Of a DNA stretch of 64,000 nt, positions 1 to 11,589 are shown in pieces. The notes beneath the pieces are model-generated. The model saw only the letters and a program-made list of their open reading frames with translations. It did no database searches and was not told the DNA's origin. Position 1 is the first letter of the stretch. Every line of letters begins with the position of its first letter. The stretch comes from Myxocyprinus asiaticus (Eukaryota > Chordata > Actinopteri > Cypriniformes > Catostomidae), in contig NC_059373.1 in the NCBI RefSeq assembly GCF_019703515.2, positions 14,402,281-14,466,280 on the forward strand, given 5' to 3'. The position numbers were made by a program, and so were the translations under genes.

Positions 1-40
1 CATGACAAAATACATTTTTGGGTGAACTACTCCTTTAAAA
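1..40. mobile_element. MITE terminus (gggtgaac...cctttaa family)
   Basis: The window opens inside the right end of a short foldback element: 'tttttgggtgaactactcc' followed by 'tttaaaag'. The same terminus recurs at 23.11-23.18, 28.39-28.42, 39.10-39.12, 41.97-41.99 and (diverged) 42.47-42.49 kb. The rest of this copy lies upstream of the window. Confidence 0.6.
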
Positions 41-2250
41 GTCTAATGTAGAACACCAACCAGGAGGAAGATATGCAAGAGGTCAAGAGAAATAAAATGA
101 GCCTGAAAATAAAATGTAACTCTTTATAAACACCAAGCTATTTCGAAACACATCAATAAATCATGAAGAACGTAATACAGTAAACGTGAGCAATGAATTG
201 TTTCAGTAGAGTTCTGACAGGAGGTATTAATGAATATTAATAAGCCCAAAAAGATGTTTGCTTTGCTCTCTCTCTCTCTTGCCACAACGGTCATCATTAT
301 TTTCAGGCTATAATTCCATGCCGTCTTATTTCCAAATGTCAGGCTAGATTTGCAAGCAGCTGTCAGGGAATCAATAATTCATGTCATCATATTCAGATCA
401 CTGCCTCAATGCTGCTAATTCTAACTTATAAAAGAATCCCTTATGGATGGAATAAATCCACATAAATGAAGGAGTGAAAGGTCTATTTTAAAGGTCCTGC
501 CCATCAAACAGTCTCCATCCTTGGGTTAAAATGGGCCATGATAACCTTTTCAAGTTTTCCAGGTGATCAATGTTTTTTTTTCTTCATAAATTGTGCATCA
601 TGAAACAACAATGTTAGGACATTAATGTGGTCTGTGTTAATCAGAGGTTCAACAGCATTTTATTTTTATTTTTTTTTACAAATGTCACAATCACCTTCAG
701 TGGCACGGCATAAGAAGCAAAGTCAAACTTATTACTGGTTCTTGCTAAGGCAAGCATCACTATTACTACTGCACATACTTGGGGTAAAACATTTGAACAA
801 ACCCCTAAACCTAAAGCATTAAACATCAGCATATAATTTCCACACTGTTTATGCTACAGACATGAATGATACCTCAAACTGTGTGCCTTGTTAAAGAGTG
901 GCTTTTCTAAGTGATCAGACTTATGAATACGATAAAATGGATAAAAGCCAACTGTATCTATAATGACCAAAATATCAGATACTCATTGTGCATCGTGGCA
1001 GCAAGCTTTGCATGGACCACTCACTTTTTTCCCCCCTAGAAAAAGTTACAAATCTGCTTATGGTTGACAAGTCAGTCAGAAATATCTCAAGTGGACACAG
1101 AGGCCATTTCAATGGGATTTTTAAATTGATAGAGGGAGACAAAGAGATGCTCTTACTGTGTCACATCTGGGTAGATTCTTTCTCTGAATGCCCATCACTT
1201 TTATTATATCACTGATCCTCTTAACACACCTTACTATTTTCCTTCACTCTGCTTTTCTTTTCATCCCTCTCTTATCCTCTTTCTCTGCCTCTCTTGCTTT
1301 CTCCCACAGTTTCTCCCTGCAAATCCCTCCTCTCACACTCTTAAATTCAATGGCACTTATCTTGCATATTGCACTGCTTTGCCTTAATCCTAATCTGCCC
1401 TGTATGGCTCTCATCCTGGCCTCATACTCCCATGGCACTACAGATAAATCTCCATCAATGCCGTTCCCTCATTAACACACAGATCTGATGAGACCCGAGC
1501 CAATGACCGACCCTTTTGCTAACTGTCTTAGGTGGTATCGCTCTCCTCATATCTAAAAGATTCAGACATGTCTTTTATGTCTATCAACCCTTTTTGTTTC
1601 ACACACTCCCTTTATCTACTAATCTTTACCGATTCTCTTCACCATAGTTTAATTGGATTCACAGTCTTTGACATGTGCAAAACAATACAGTGCAGGTTAG
1701 CTGTATCGTATTATTTTTACTTATTGTTTTTTTCCCTACTGTCCATGACCCTTTCAGAACAATTTTGGGTGGTGACCCACTAGAACCTGTGATCCACTGT
1801 TGCACTCTCTTCATTCTCCAACGACACATTAGGTCATCCAGCACCAGAGGGTTGGAATGTAGGATGACATCATCAAAGCACCCATGCAGCTAATCTTGTG
1901 ACTTTGTTTGCTTCCTGTCACCTCTGATGGATGGTTTCCATTTAGCCAAGTCCAGAGGAGATTTGTAAATGTCCAGAGCTGGACTCAAGTCCCTGATGGA
2001 GGCACAGGGCTGAGCGAATCCAGGCAGAGTCAGGCATCACTACATGTTCGCATGGTGCTCCAATCACATGAACTTGGGCATTCAGGTCAAAGTATTAACA
2101 GATCATAGCCCATCTCATTCACACATACACATGTGTAATTTCTCATTGAAGTGCATGGGGAACTCTGTTATACTGTTATACTCCGTCCTACTGTTATGAG
2201 GTAGGACTACATAAAGTGAGGGAGCTTTTGTGTGGTGGTGTGAAGAGGAA
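41..2250. other. non-coding, mostly unique sequence
   Basis: No coding, RNA or transposon signal is seen. The reading frames here are short, unrelated and not codon-like. Positions 285-470 look different from the AT-rich background and are listed separately. Confidence 0.6.
285..470. promoter_or_regulatory. candidate conserved non-coding element
   Basis: This non-repetitive stretch is free of simple repeats and contains clustered short motifs typical of developmental enhancers: an E-box CAGCTG joined to TGTCA, ATCAATAATTCATG, and GCTGCTAATT. This is a judgement on composition only; conservation cannot be tested from one sequence. Confidence 0.25.
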
Positions 2251-2251
2251 A

Positions 2252-2620
2252 TTAAAGGGAAGGAAGGAAATGAGGAAAGAATTGAGGAAGGAAATGAGGA
2301 AGGGAAAGGAAAGAATGGAAAGGAAAGGAAAAGGAAGGAAAGGAAATGAGGAAGGCAAAGTAAATGGAAAGGAATGAAATAAGCATGGGAAAGGAAAAGG
2401 AAAGAAAGGAAAAAGAAATAAAAGGAAAGAAAAATGAAAATAAGAAGAAAGGAAGGGAAAGGAAAAGAAGCAAGAAAGGAAAAGAAAAAGGAAGGAAAGG
2501 AAATGAGGAAGGAAATAACAAAGGAAGGGAAATTAAAGGGAAAAAGGAGGAAAGGAAATGAGGAAAGAAATAAGCAAGAGAAAGAATATGGAAAAGGAAG
2601 GAAAGGAATTAAAAATTAAA
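2252..2620 (+). repeat. purine-rich (GGAAA)n-type low-complexity tract
   Basis: About 370 bases of almost pure purine on the + strand, made of irregular GGAAA, GGAAG, AAAGG and GAGGAA units. The frames over it (Lys/Glu/Arg on +, Phe/Ser/Leu on -) arise because pure purine lacks stop codons and are not genes. A similar tract resumes at about 3897, which suggests the intervening element split one tract. Confidence 0.9.
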
Positions 2621-3040
2621 AAGGAAGTGTTGGGCCTCATGTATTCAGATAAGAGTTTATCCATTAAAGAACCAAAGACCGCGGGACGGTTTACGAGCCA
2701 TCCACCGTGTCTCTGAGTAATAAACTAACAGCTGCTTTCTCTCCCACGATCGCGAAACCGGCAGTGGTGCTGCCACTTTATTCTCTTTCTCTCTCGTACT
2801 AAACACACACACACGCGACCCCTCACAAACATTCTTGCACACACTTTTGGCTAGTAGATAACTTCGTGATAAAGCTCAGCTTTGTCCCTAAGTTATCGTA
2901 CAAGGGGAGACGCGGTAAATGGGCAGACGCCATTAACCAGCTTCTCTCCGCCCACATTCGTGGCCATATTCTCTGGCCGGAAATCTCGCGTGACGTACTT
3001 TCCACGAGAGTCACGTCTGCCATTTTGTGCACATCACTCC

Positions 3041-3042
<2 letters not shown>

Positions 3043-3116
<74 letters not shown>
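3043..3116. repeat. (CA)n microsatellite
   Basis: About 37 uninterrupted CA units inside the LTR-like block. The Thr/His and Val/Cys frames over it are artefacts. Confidence 0.97.
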
Positions 3117-3118
<2 letters not shown>

Positions 3119-3242
3119 TCCTCTCATGTGTTATAGGCTTATTTTGGTTACCATATCTAATCATGTCACTGTTTAGTTTGTAGTTGTAAGTCGGAAGTTT
3201 ATTGACTGCATTGTATTGATTATTAATTGATATTACTGCATA

Positions 3243-3248
3243 AATAAA
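3243..3248 (+). promoter_or_regulatory. candidate polyadenylation signal of the LTR
   Basis: AATAAA in the middle of the LTR-like block, as expected near the R/U5 boundary of an LTR. Only the motif and its position support it. Confidence 0.35.
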
Positions 3249-3510
3249 CTTTGTTATATTTCAAAGAGAAGATTCGGTTTGTTTTGCATACACCTGTGTC
3301 AAATGCTGGCAGGGGATGTCAGTGCTCGGATTCAAGCCTTCATTGTTTCCTTTTGAATGTTGATTTTCCTAAGAGAACAATCTAATATTGAGACTGTTAT
3401 ACTGTCTGGTTATTAGTCCCTGATTCCATGGTGGTGCCCCGGCAATATTAATCCTTATTAATATTCTATTTATTTTGATAACTGACCAATATCTTTGATG
3501 ATTGTTGAAT

Positions 3511-3730
3511 TTGAAGGATCAATAAGCTAGTGTTAATTCTAATAAATGTTCCATTGATTTTAATAATTAATGATTATCTTTGATAATAATTAATATTCTA
3601 TTGAATTTGATGGTTATCTTTGATTGTTGATGTGAAGGATTAAAAGAGCTAACATTGATTCAAATCAATGTTCTATTGATTTTAATAATTGATAATTATC
3701 TTTGATAATTATTAATTATTGCTAATAACC
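3511..3730. repeat. AT-rich imperfect tandem repeat, period about 121 bp
   Basis: Two diverged units. GAAGGATCAATAAGCTAGTG at 3513 and GAAGGATTAAAAGAGCTAAC at 3634 are each followed by ...TTCTATTGATTTTAATAATT...ATTATCTTTGATAAT. The repeat lies between the two TGGTGCCCCG motifs of the LTR-like block. Confidence 0.7.
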
Positions 3731-3764
3731 AAACCCGCTCCTGAACGTAGCGCACTACATTTAC

Positions 3765-3781
3765 TGGTGCCCCGTATGAGG
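3765..3781 (+). other. candidate primer-binding site (elongator tRNA-Met type)
   Basis: TGGTGCCCCGTATGAGG matches, at 16 of 17 positions, the complement of the 3' end of one vertebrate elongator tRNA-Met isodecoder (recalled as ...CCTCACACGGGGCA plus CCA). It lies five bases after a possible LTR end ACTACA. A second TGGTGCCCCG occurs at 3432, so the motif could instead be an internal repeat of the LTR. Confidence 0.4.
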
Positions 3782-3896
3782 CTTTAATGAGTTAGATTCT
3801 ATTATTTAATTTAAATATTAATTAATAACTAAAGAAATAATTATAATTATTTCTGAGAGTAACACTGATCTAAACAACCAGTAGCACCTACAGAAG

Positions 3897-3985
3897 AAAA
3901 GGAAAAAGGGAAAGAAAAATGAAAGAAAATAAAAAAGGAAGGAAGAAAGGGGAAAGAAAATAAGGGAGGAAATAAAAATGGAATA
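3897..3985 (+). repeat. purine-rich low-complexity tract
   Basis: GGAAA/GAAAG-type tract resembling 2252-2620, lying directly after the LTR-like block. Confidence 0.85.
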
Positions 3986-6415
3986 TAAGAACCTAATGTG
4001 TGCTAATGAAACACTGAATAAGTGTACCAGTTAGGTTAGGACTGTCTTGTCCATTTTACTTCTGCTCCTTACAGACAGCGGGGTAGCGTTTCACAGTAGG
4101 GAAACGGCACTAGTGAAATTGATTTCCTGTAGGCTTTCTGTGACATTACCCCGGTCCCCTCAAACCCCAATCACAACATGCCCATATCCACGTCTGCCTG
4201 ATAAGAGAGAGCAAGCTATCAGCTTTCCTTCATTAGGGCAGGAGAGAGGGATGAGATCGGAAAGCAGAGAAAGAGCCATGTCCATTTGCATTCCAAACCC
4301 ATCAGGCAGGTGTCAATGGTTATGTTTGCATCTGAATGTCAAAGCATGTCAGGTGCAGCACTCAAGAAATCAAGAAAGATGAAGAAGAAAAAAAGGAAAA
4401 CCTCATTTCTGAATCAGTGAAATGTGTCCGACTGATAAGGATGCTGGGTTTGGAGAATGAGAATGGGTGTGTGAATGAAATGCAGGCAAATTTACAACAT
4501 CTCTGAGAATTATCTGGCCGCAAAAAAAGTTGGCCGCATTTGCAGCCTTAAACAAACACCACTTTTCTTCCTTCCTTCCATTGTTAGATCAGGTAATGGA
4601 TCTAACATTTTTTCAAATTTTCCCCCCATTTTCAGGATGTGAGGCTCAGTTTGAACATTATGTGAGACAACCACCTAGAGCACCCTAGGAACCACTAGCA
4701 ACACTCAAGCAACAGCACTGTAAACTACTCGGAACACATTATAAACTGCAATAAAACCACCCCAAACACCACAGCATCTTCATAACTTTAATGTAAAAGT
4801 GTAGTAATGGTTGACATGATAGTATAAATATCTCAATTGGACACATACATTTTTTTCAGTGGGATTTTAAACTGATGGAGGGAGACAGAGTAGGCTTGAA
4901 AAAGTTGCCAAAAGCCAAACCATGCAATTTATATTATTTTAATAATATCAAGGATGAGAAAAGTATTTTTTGATTAATTTCCATAATTTGAAGAGGATGA
5001 AGATATGGGGGCTGTGGCTAGTCACAGGTCCACAATCAAATGGCATAAAGGTCAGGAATGATACTAGATATTATTTCCAAGTAAAACGCCGAGAGCCAAG
5101 AGCCAGAACACATGGAAAAATGTCAGATTTATAAAATGATCCAGTGCCCTCAAACCAAAATTGCAGTGCCATTGACCTCTGACCTTGGTTCCTAACAGTC
5201 GTTAATACAATTGGCCAAGGAAATGATGGGGTGGTCAACCTTTGGAAATTGAAGGAACTAAAATGGTTGGGAAGACATGGATCTGTAGCCTATGTGAAGG
5301 GATCGATGGCAAGGGTAGGTGGACACTGGAAGGTCTGTAAGGGTTTTAAAGGTCAGGTTGACCCTCAGAGAGAGATGAGAGACTCGGCTAAAGATGAATG
5401 GATGTGCAAGGCAGGAAGGCCATGAACGGTAATTAACAGTTACCCTGTAGGATCTTGAAGGAGCTGCTTAGAAAGAGCAAAACACTATTAGGGTGCCACA
5501 GCTGTTGTGTACTTGTAAAGGGATGGTTCACTCAAAAATGTGTATCATATCGGATGGAAACATGCACACATAAAGACATTCCATAAGCTATTTTGCTTGC
5601 ACGCACATACACACACACACACCAACACATGACCCTCTGAGAGCACCCGGGCGACAATTAACTGCATTTGTCAGTCTGGCGTTTGCATAAAAAATGAGGT
5701 AGAAACATAATCAAGGCCACAATTAAACTGTGAAGGTAAAAGGCTTGTGACCTTGTTGTGTAATTAACGGCTTCTTCTTTCATTAGGGTTTTTCTTTTTT
5801 CTTTTTTTTAAGAGCCTCATTTTAATTAAGACACAGGATGCTGTCGGGAGAAGTTGAAAGGGAAGTAAAGATATTGCTAAAAATGGGGAAAATGAGAATT
5901 AGAGCCCAGGGTGCAGCAGAGCCGTGGGATGGGGGAGGACGATAGAAGAGCAGACAGACAGAGGAATAGATTAAGAGGAGGAGGAGAAGAAACACACAAA
6001 GAACAGAACAATCATGTACAGTAAGAGATGTACAGTAGATAGTAGGAATACAGAGGGAAATATAGAAATGTGAAATGAGGAAAAGCTAGGGAACAGCATA
6101 CATTATAATGTTTCTGTCACTACCTTCAAAATCTTGCAATGTCTAATATTCTTCCCAAAGCTTTTAAGCAGCTTTTTAACCCTAAAAAGAAGCTTTTGAA
6201 TCATTAAGTTATCCGTTCTGATCATTTGAGGGTCTTGCTCAGGATTCTGTATTAGGTTGGCAAATGCATTTTTTACCTTAAAGGCTTCACTTTTGCCCCT
6301 GTGCATCAGGACTGACTGTAGCCCTGCAACACTTCACTATAGCAAAAAAATAAATAAATACATTAAGTAATTTCCAAGAGTACATTTTGTAACTGCAATG
6401 CTCCTCAAATCTCTG
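3986..6415. other. non-coding; no gene seen
   Basis: No supported coding or RNA gene. There is a short (CA) run near 5600-5620 and a fragment of a MITE left end (AAAGGGATGGTTCACTC) at about 5518-5545. The non-repetitive stretch 5640-5790, with homeodomain-like TTAATTA/TAATTAA motifs, may be a conserved non-coding element, at low confidence. Confidence 0.5.
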
Positions 6416-6419
6416 GTTG

Positions 6420-9400
6420 GAGCCCCTTTCACACAGACATCCCAGGATGAATCCCGGAAAAGTCATTCCGGCAACTGTTCTGGCACTGCCCAAGCTTTCC
6501 TGTAATCTGTGCTCACATTCAAACACATCCCGGAAAAAATCCCATAAAGACAGAAGTGACATCACAATGTGACGTCAAACCGGGACAGTCCTGGTTTTAT
6601 GAGATGTGTCCTGCTTCCCGACGGAGTTACAGTTGGGATGCCTTTTGTCCCGATAATCAGTCTTAGCGTATTGTACGAAAATGATCATTGCTGTGCTTCG
6701 TGCTTTTTCTGTGATGAGAAACTTGTGGTGATTCATGAGAGAATCATTCATTCTCGCAGTCTCAGAATCAGCTGGGATTTTTCCGCTGTGCTAAACTTTC
6801 CCGTCATCACCCCCTCCCATCTCTGCTGCTGTCTGTAAGCCCATAAGTTTACTCACCTGCTAGAAGCCAAAAACCAGGCAGGGAGGGATGATAACAGTCG
6901 AACAGCACAGGTCAAAGTAATCATATATATACTATAATATACATCCTCTGACATACTGTCAGTAAAATCGCAACCCTGTATCAACGAGCCATTTGATATC
7001 ATAAACCCTATTCGGATGAGAATATTTTTATATGGGGATGTGGGGCAATGTTATAATTACCAGAGCTTCTCATTGATTTGAATCCCATCTGAAACGAGCA
7101 TATCAGTATTTTTTCCGGACTTTTTCCGGACTGTGCGTTCCCGCGGCAATAAAGATTACAGCATCTTTTATCTTCTATAAAATGCCATCAAAAAACAACC
7201 CAAATAAAGATAGTCCACTGCGAACTGACATGCTTGTAAAAAGCCAGTGAATCTGCACCGTCTGTACTTTAACTACTGTTGTTTCTGAAGTTCTCCGTGT
7301 CTGAAGTCTTTGGTCAAAGAAACCAGGAATGAGAAGATGCACTTCATGCAATTTTTCCTCAAGCATTTTATGCGGTCAAGCATTTATTTATTTAAAGAGA
7401 AAGAAAGGAACATGTTCCTTTGGTTGTTTCCAGAAGAGCAAATAAAATTACATAACATGAACGGATTGTCCAACTTTTTTATTTCTTGAGAGTAATATAG
7501 CACTACAATCTGTTGTATTTTGCCAAATATTCCAAAAACAGTTATTCTAATAATCCCATTATATGCTAAAGTTTAATATTTTTCTCCATTATTAATCAGC
7601 ACAGCTAAATACATTTCCTGACAGAGTAATGGCAGTGTAAATGCAGTAGACACACCTATAGACATAGCTTATAAACATTACAGATGTCTGCTGTTAATTT
7701 GTAATTTATATTTATTTTGTATTATTATTATTTTGTAATTGACAGTTTATTTATTTATTTTAATGTTTTTGCTGTGTCCCGATTTTCTGTCATGGTCATC
7801 TGGTTACCCTGCACCTAATGAACAGCATATTGAGTTTACTGATAACTGTGTCTTTTCTCTCAAAAAGCAAGCTCATTCATCCTCTTGTAAACAAATAAAC
7901 TGCGTAAGGTACCACGTAAATGGCTTATTTCCTCATCTGCTTGGATGGCGAGTAGCTCCCTCGTTCCTGTATGAGATTTGTGTGATAGCTAATTTTAATG
8001 ATTTTATTCTGGCAGTTAGGCTTAATTTTATAAATGGCTCATTAGATAATTTCTGTCCAGTTCGATGTTAATTGTTTTTGTTCTATTGGCTGCAGTCTAC
8101 CCAATGAATTGCCTCACAAGTACAATAAAAAATCATATTTAAACAAACAAAAAACAAATAATTTTCAATAATACTGCCCTGAGGGCCTACCCTCCAAAAA
8201 AATAATGTAAATACACCTACAAGGTAAAACTATGTTTATTTTATTTTTTTCGGCAGACATTAGCATTATTAACAATCAAAATTAACAGGCTATTCATTTG
8301 CTGTTTATTTGTTTCACTAGCACACCTTTTTTTTTTTGTATGCCTAAATAAACAATAAACACATTATATGCTAACTGTTACACTGCAATTAAGCACTGAG
8401 AAGCATCAGCAAATGTCGTGTTTTCGATCATGATTTCTACAAGCTTTAAAATTTAAAATAAAAGCTATATTTGGGAGAAAAACAGAATGTATTATTTGGG
8501 ACCTAATGTGCTGGAAAACAGAAATAAATCAATCTTCTGTATCATTATGTTCTTGCCCTTTTTGGAGCTAAGAAAATTCATGTATGATCAAGCAGTTGGC
8601 TTGTCGTAAAGTTGCAAGCACTGTGACGAATAAGTCTACCTAAAAAGCTATACTGCGTCATTACAATTTTTTTTTATTGTACAGTATCTTATGTTTCTTA
8701 TGTAAGGGGGTCTATAAATAATCAGCCTTTAGCTACCAACAGTACTGTCGCTTACATTTCAACTTCGCAAATTCCATGATGCTCACTGAGATTGACTATT
8801 TCAGGTTTTTTTGTGTTTCCTGCATGAGATGGCATGTTTTTTTTTTTTTTTTCCGTCACAATTTACAAACTGGGTAACCATTATCAACATTTTAAATACC
8901 CAATGTATTCCTAAATTTTGGACTTCAAACGCACCATACGAGAGATTAAATAAAGTTTCAGACTCCAACATTCAGTGTGCTGTGCTCTAAATAATAAAGG
9001 AATTTTTTATCACGTCACCTTGTGATGACATAAATGTAACCAAATGTTTCTTAATAGAACTGATATTTACATTGGAATCATTAATTCCTTTACTTGGATT
9101 TAGAGAAAAAAAAAAAGAAAAAAAATTCATATAATGCCTTGAATGAGAAACTGGCATCAGTATGACAGTATGAATTTATTTTTTGCTGCGGTACACCGTG
9201 AATCTGTTCCACCTCTATTCTGCATACAAACTTTCTCCTTTGCATGATAAATAGATCATCACTAAGACACACTCTTCACAGTATCGGCCTCGCCTTTTGT
9301 TCACACAGACACATTCAGAAATTGATCCCGGCAATGTTACTAGGCTCTGATCCCGGGAATAAATATTCTGGCATTTCGTCTTGGGCTTGCATTCACACAG

Positions 9401-9470
9401 AAGGCTCCCCGGCATTGACCCCAAGAATATCCCGGGATCATAGCCCAGTGTGAATGAGGTTTGGGTAAAG
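6420..9470. mobile_element. possible 3.1 kb DNA transposon with diverged inverted termini
   Basis: The left terminus (about 6425-6600) begins CCTTTCACACAGACATCCC and is rich in ATCCCGGAA motifs. The right terminus (about 9275-9467), read on the - strand, begins CCTCATTCACACTGGGC and is rich in ATCCCGGGA and TGCCGGGATCAA motifs. Both share the TTCACAC start and the repeated CCCGG blocks, so they look like inverted ends of one family. The interior has no recognisable transposase. Two independent short elements of the same family are an alternative. Confidence 0.4.
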
Positions 9471-9474
9471 TAGT

Positions 9475-10330
9475 ATAATTCCAGCAAGTGCATCTGATGT
9501 TATCCCTCAGATGAGGCAAATGGAAACTTAGCAGGCTCACTGCGTTGAAACTGTAACACAGTGGTTAGCACACATGGTCACATCATGTTAAGCGATTGTG
9601 CCTACGCACCAAAGAATGTCATACAGGTTTTTTTTTTTGTTGTTTTTTTTTTTACATATAATTTATAATCAAACAACATGGCTGCCTCAAAACTATACAC
9701 TTTTTGAGTCTGGCATGGAACTACAACCATTATTGAACTTTATAAGGTCATTTAAACATTGCAGGTCACTGGAATGAAACGTTTTTCCTTCTTTTGTTAT
9801 AACACCCTGCTACAGTAAGAACACCGATTGTTTAAACCACGCATAAAAACTGTGCTTTCGTCTCTTGCACGCCAGCTTTGGACAGAATGTATGGTGTTCA
9901 CAGGCAGCAGATGGGTCTGGAGTGTGTGTGGGTGTAGCTATTGATTTCTCCTGGCCTGCGGTCCTGCAAGCTTCTCTCTTCCTCCTTACTATCTCCATTC
10001 GTCTCATCCGAGACTTACTCCAGTCTAAGGTCTGCATCGCTCTTGGCGAACGATGGAGCTATAACTTGCCAGACAAGTAAGCCAAATGTCCTTCTAAACT
10101 TCCTCTCTGGGTAATAGGAGTTTACAAGAAATACTGTGCTGGATGTCAGCACCAAAGACCACCAACTTGGCATATGGTTGTGCATTCTTGTTTCATTCTC
10201 ACTGTAAAAAAAAATCCCACCATCTCTCAAAGGCCAATAGAAAGTGTGTGGCAGCAACATGGATTTCCAGGATAGAACAGTATCAGTAAGCCATTTATTT
10301 TATCTTCCAGGGCTTCCACTCTGCACTGAG
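9475..10330. other. non-coding; no gene seen
   Basis: Poly-T runs lie near 9628-9652. Open frames at 9810-10260 run on both strands, but no domain, signal or splice structure is recognisable. Confidence 0.5.
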
Positions 10331-10334
10331 ATGC

Positions 10335-10455
10335 CTGCACTAGGGTAGCATGTAGCAGTTAAAGATCTGGGTGGCTAACCATAAGGATGCAGATTCAAAC
10401 CCTGCATGGTGAGGTCCATGGACTATTTAAGTGTTTGTTTAATGACTAATGAGTT
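10335..10455 (+). mobile_element. degenerate tRNA-derived SINE
   Basis: A tRNA-like head carries a B-box-like GATTCAAACCC at about 10391 and an upstream region resembling an A box (GTAGCAGTTAAAG). It is followed by a diverged tail 'aagtgtttgtttaatgact', similar to the '...aagcgtctgctaaatgac' tail common in teleost SINEs. It lies immediately upstream of the 5'-truncated LINE. Confidence 0.35.
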
Positions 10456-10473
10456 AGTTAGTTAAAAAGCTAA

Positions 10474-10942
10474 ATGTGTCTAAATGAGCTTGGCGAGGTA
10501 ATTAAGGCCTTGCCTACAGGCAAGTCTCTGGGGCCAGACGGCTTTGCCACTGAATTTCTTAGATCTTATGCTATAGAACTGACTCCACTTTTGCTAGAAG
10601 ATTATACAGAATCATTAAAGAATGGACAGCTTCCTCCAACCTTGGCACAAGCCCGGATCAGTCTGATTCTTAAAAAGGACAAAGATCCAAACGAGTGTAA
10701 GAGTTACCGTCCAATTTCCCTGATTCAGCTAGACGTTAAAATTGTCAAAAATTTTGGCTTACCGATTAAGTAAAGTTATGACATCTCTTATACATATAGA
10801 TCAGGTGGGGTTTATTCGGGGTTGTAGCTCTTCTGATAACATTAGGCATTTCATCAATATCATGTGGTCAGTAGCGAATGATCAGACTCGGGTCGCTGCC
10901 ATCTCACTTGACACCGAAAAGGTGTTTGATACAGGACATTAA
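10474..10942 (+). pseudogene. LINE ORF2 reverse-transcriptase fragment
   Basis: Two overlapping frames, offset by a frameshift near 10745, encode the N-terminal part of an RT. Motifs in order are TGKSLGPDGFATEF, LPPTLAQARISLILKKDKDP, YRPISLIQLDVKI, then DQVGFIRGCSSSDNIRH and ISLDTEKVFD. These match the fingers and RT1-RT3 region of L1-clade reverse transcriptases (PDG, LI.KKDKDP, YRPISL, Q.GFI.GR, LD.EKAFD). The catalytic FADD box is absent because an internal deletion follows directly after EKVFD. The 5' end is the truncation point of the LINE. Confidence 0.85.
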
Positions 10943-11584
10943 GTATTTGGGCATTTTATTCCCAACAAATTTGTGTGATTTAGTTAGAGTTAATTTTGAC
11001 CCTTTAATAAAAAGGTTTCCGAGCGATGTGGGCAGGTGGGCTTCATTACATTTATCTATGATTGGGAAGGTTATTGTTATTAAAATGAATTGTATTCAAA
11101 AATGTAACTACCTGCTTCAACCTCTCCCTGTAGATGTCCCCCTCTCTTATTTCATGCAATTTGATAGCATAGCAAAGTTTTCATTTGGAAAGGTAAACGT
11201 CCCAGATTACATTTCAGTAAATTACATAGGCCGATTGACAAAGGTGGGCTAGGCCTACCCAAGATTTTGTTGTATTATGCATTCAGTCTCAGACATTTGG
11301 CTCATTGGACGCTTCCACCTGAGAGAGCCCCTCCCTGGTTTTGTATTGAACAGGAAGTCCTTGCCCCTATTTCACCATTGCAAAGCCTTTCTATCAAACT
11401 AACCGGAGAAGTTAATTTACACCCCATTATCTCGCATTTGCACGTGGTATGGACAAAAGTGTCCAGTGTGTTTAATTCAGACATTTATTTAAATGTTACT
11501 TCGAGCTTATGGCTGAACCCAAAATTATGTAATAATAAGTCCCCTTTCTGTTGGACAGAGTGGATTGTGACGTACACTCTGTGA
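10935..11584 (+). pseudogene. LINE ORF2 C-terminal fragment
   Basis: After the internal deletion, two frames continue ORF2. The first contains IKYLGILFPTNL, RWASLHLSMIGKVIVIKMN and KCNYLLQPLPV, typical of the region after the RT thumb in L1-clade ORF2 (YLGI...RW...LS..GR....KM). The second (11267-11584) contains YYAFSLRHLAHW and SPFCWTEW. Frameshifts and stops separate the pieces. Homologous DNA is found in copy 2 at 16284-16440. Confidence 0.75.
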
Positions 11585-11589
11585 CTTGC

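Larger units (their letters stand above)
2628..3892 (+). mobile_element. LTR-retroelement remnant (LTR with possible PBS)
   Basis: A block with different composition begins at TGTTGGG (2628), directly at the end of the purine tract, and ends with CCTACA at 3892. It is flanked by GAAG on both sides (2624-2627 and 3893-3896), and the purine tract then resumes. TGT...ACA ends, AATAAA at about 3243 and internal repeats fit a long LTR of about 1.26 kb. An alternative is an LTR ending at ACTACA (3759), with TGGTGCCCCGTATGAGG at 3765 as primer-binding site and a truncated leader after it. No gag, pol or env coding is present. The short GAAG duplication could be chance in purine-rich DNA. Confidence 0.5.

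Noticed and set aside
2252..2619. Frames of 60-90 codons on both strands over the purine tract
   Set aside because: Low-complexity Lys/Glu or Phe/Ser peptides; absence of stops follows from composition.
2823..3183. Frames of 84-113 codons on both strands
   Set aside because: Their length comes from the (CA)n array, and the flanks have no recognisable domain.
9810..10260. Possible small gene with frames on both strands
   Set aside because: No domain, signal peptide, splice sites or codon bias that separates one frame from the others.
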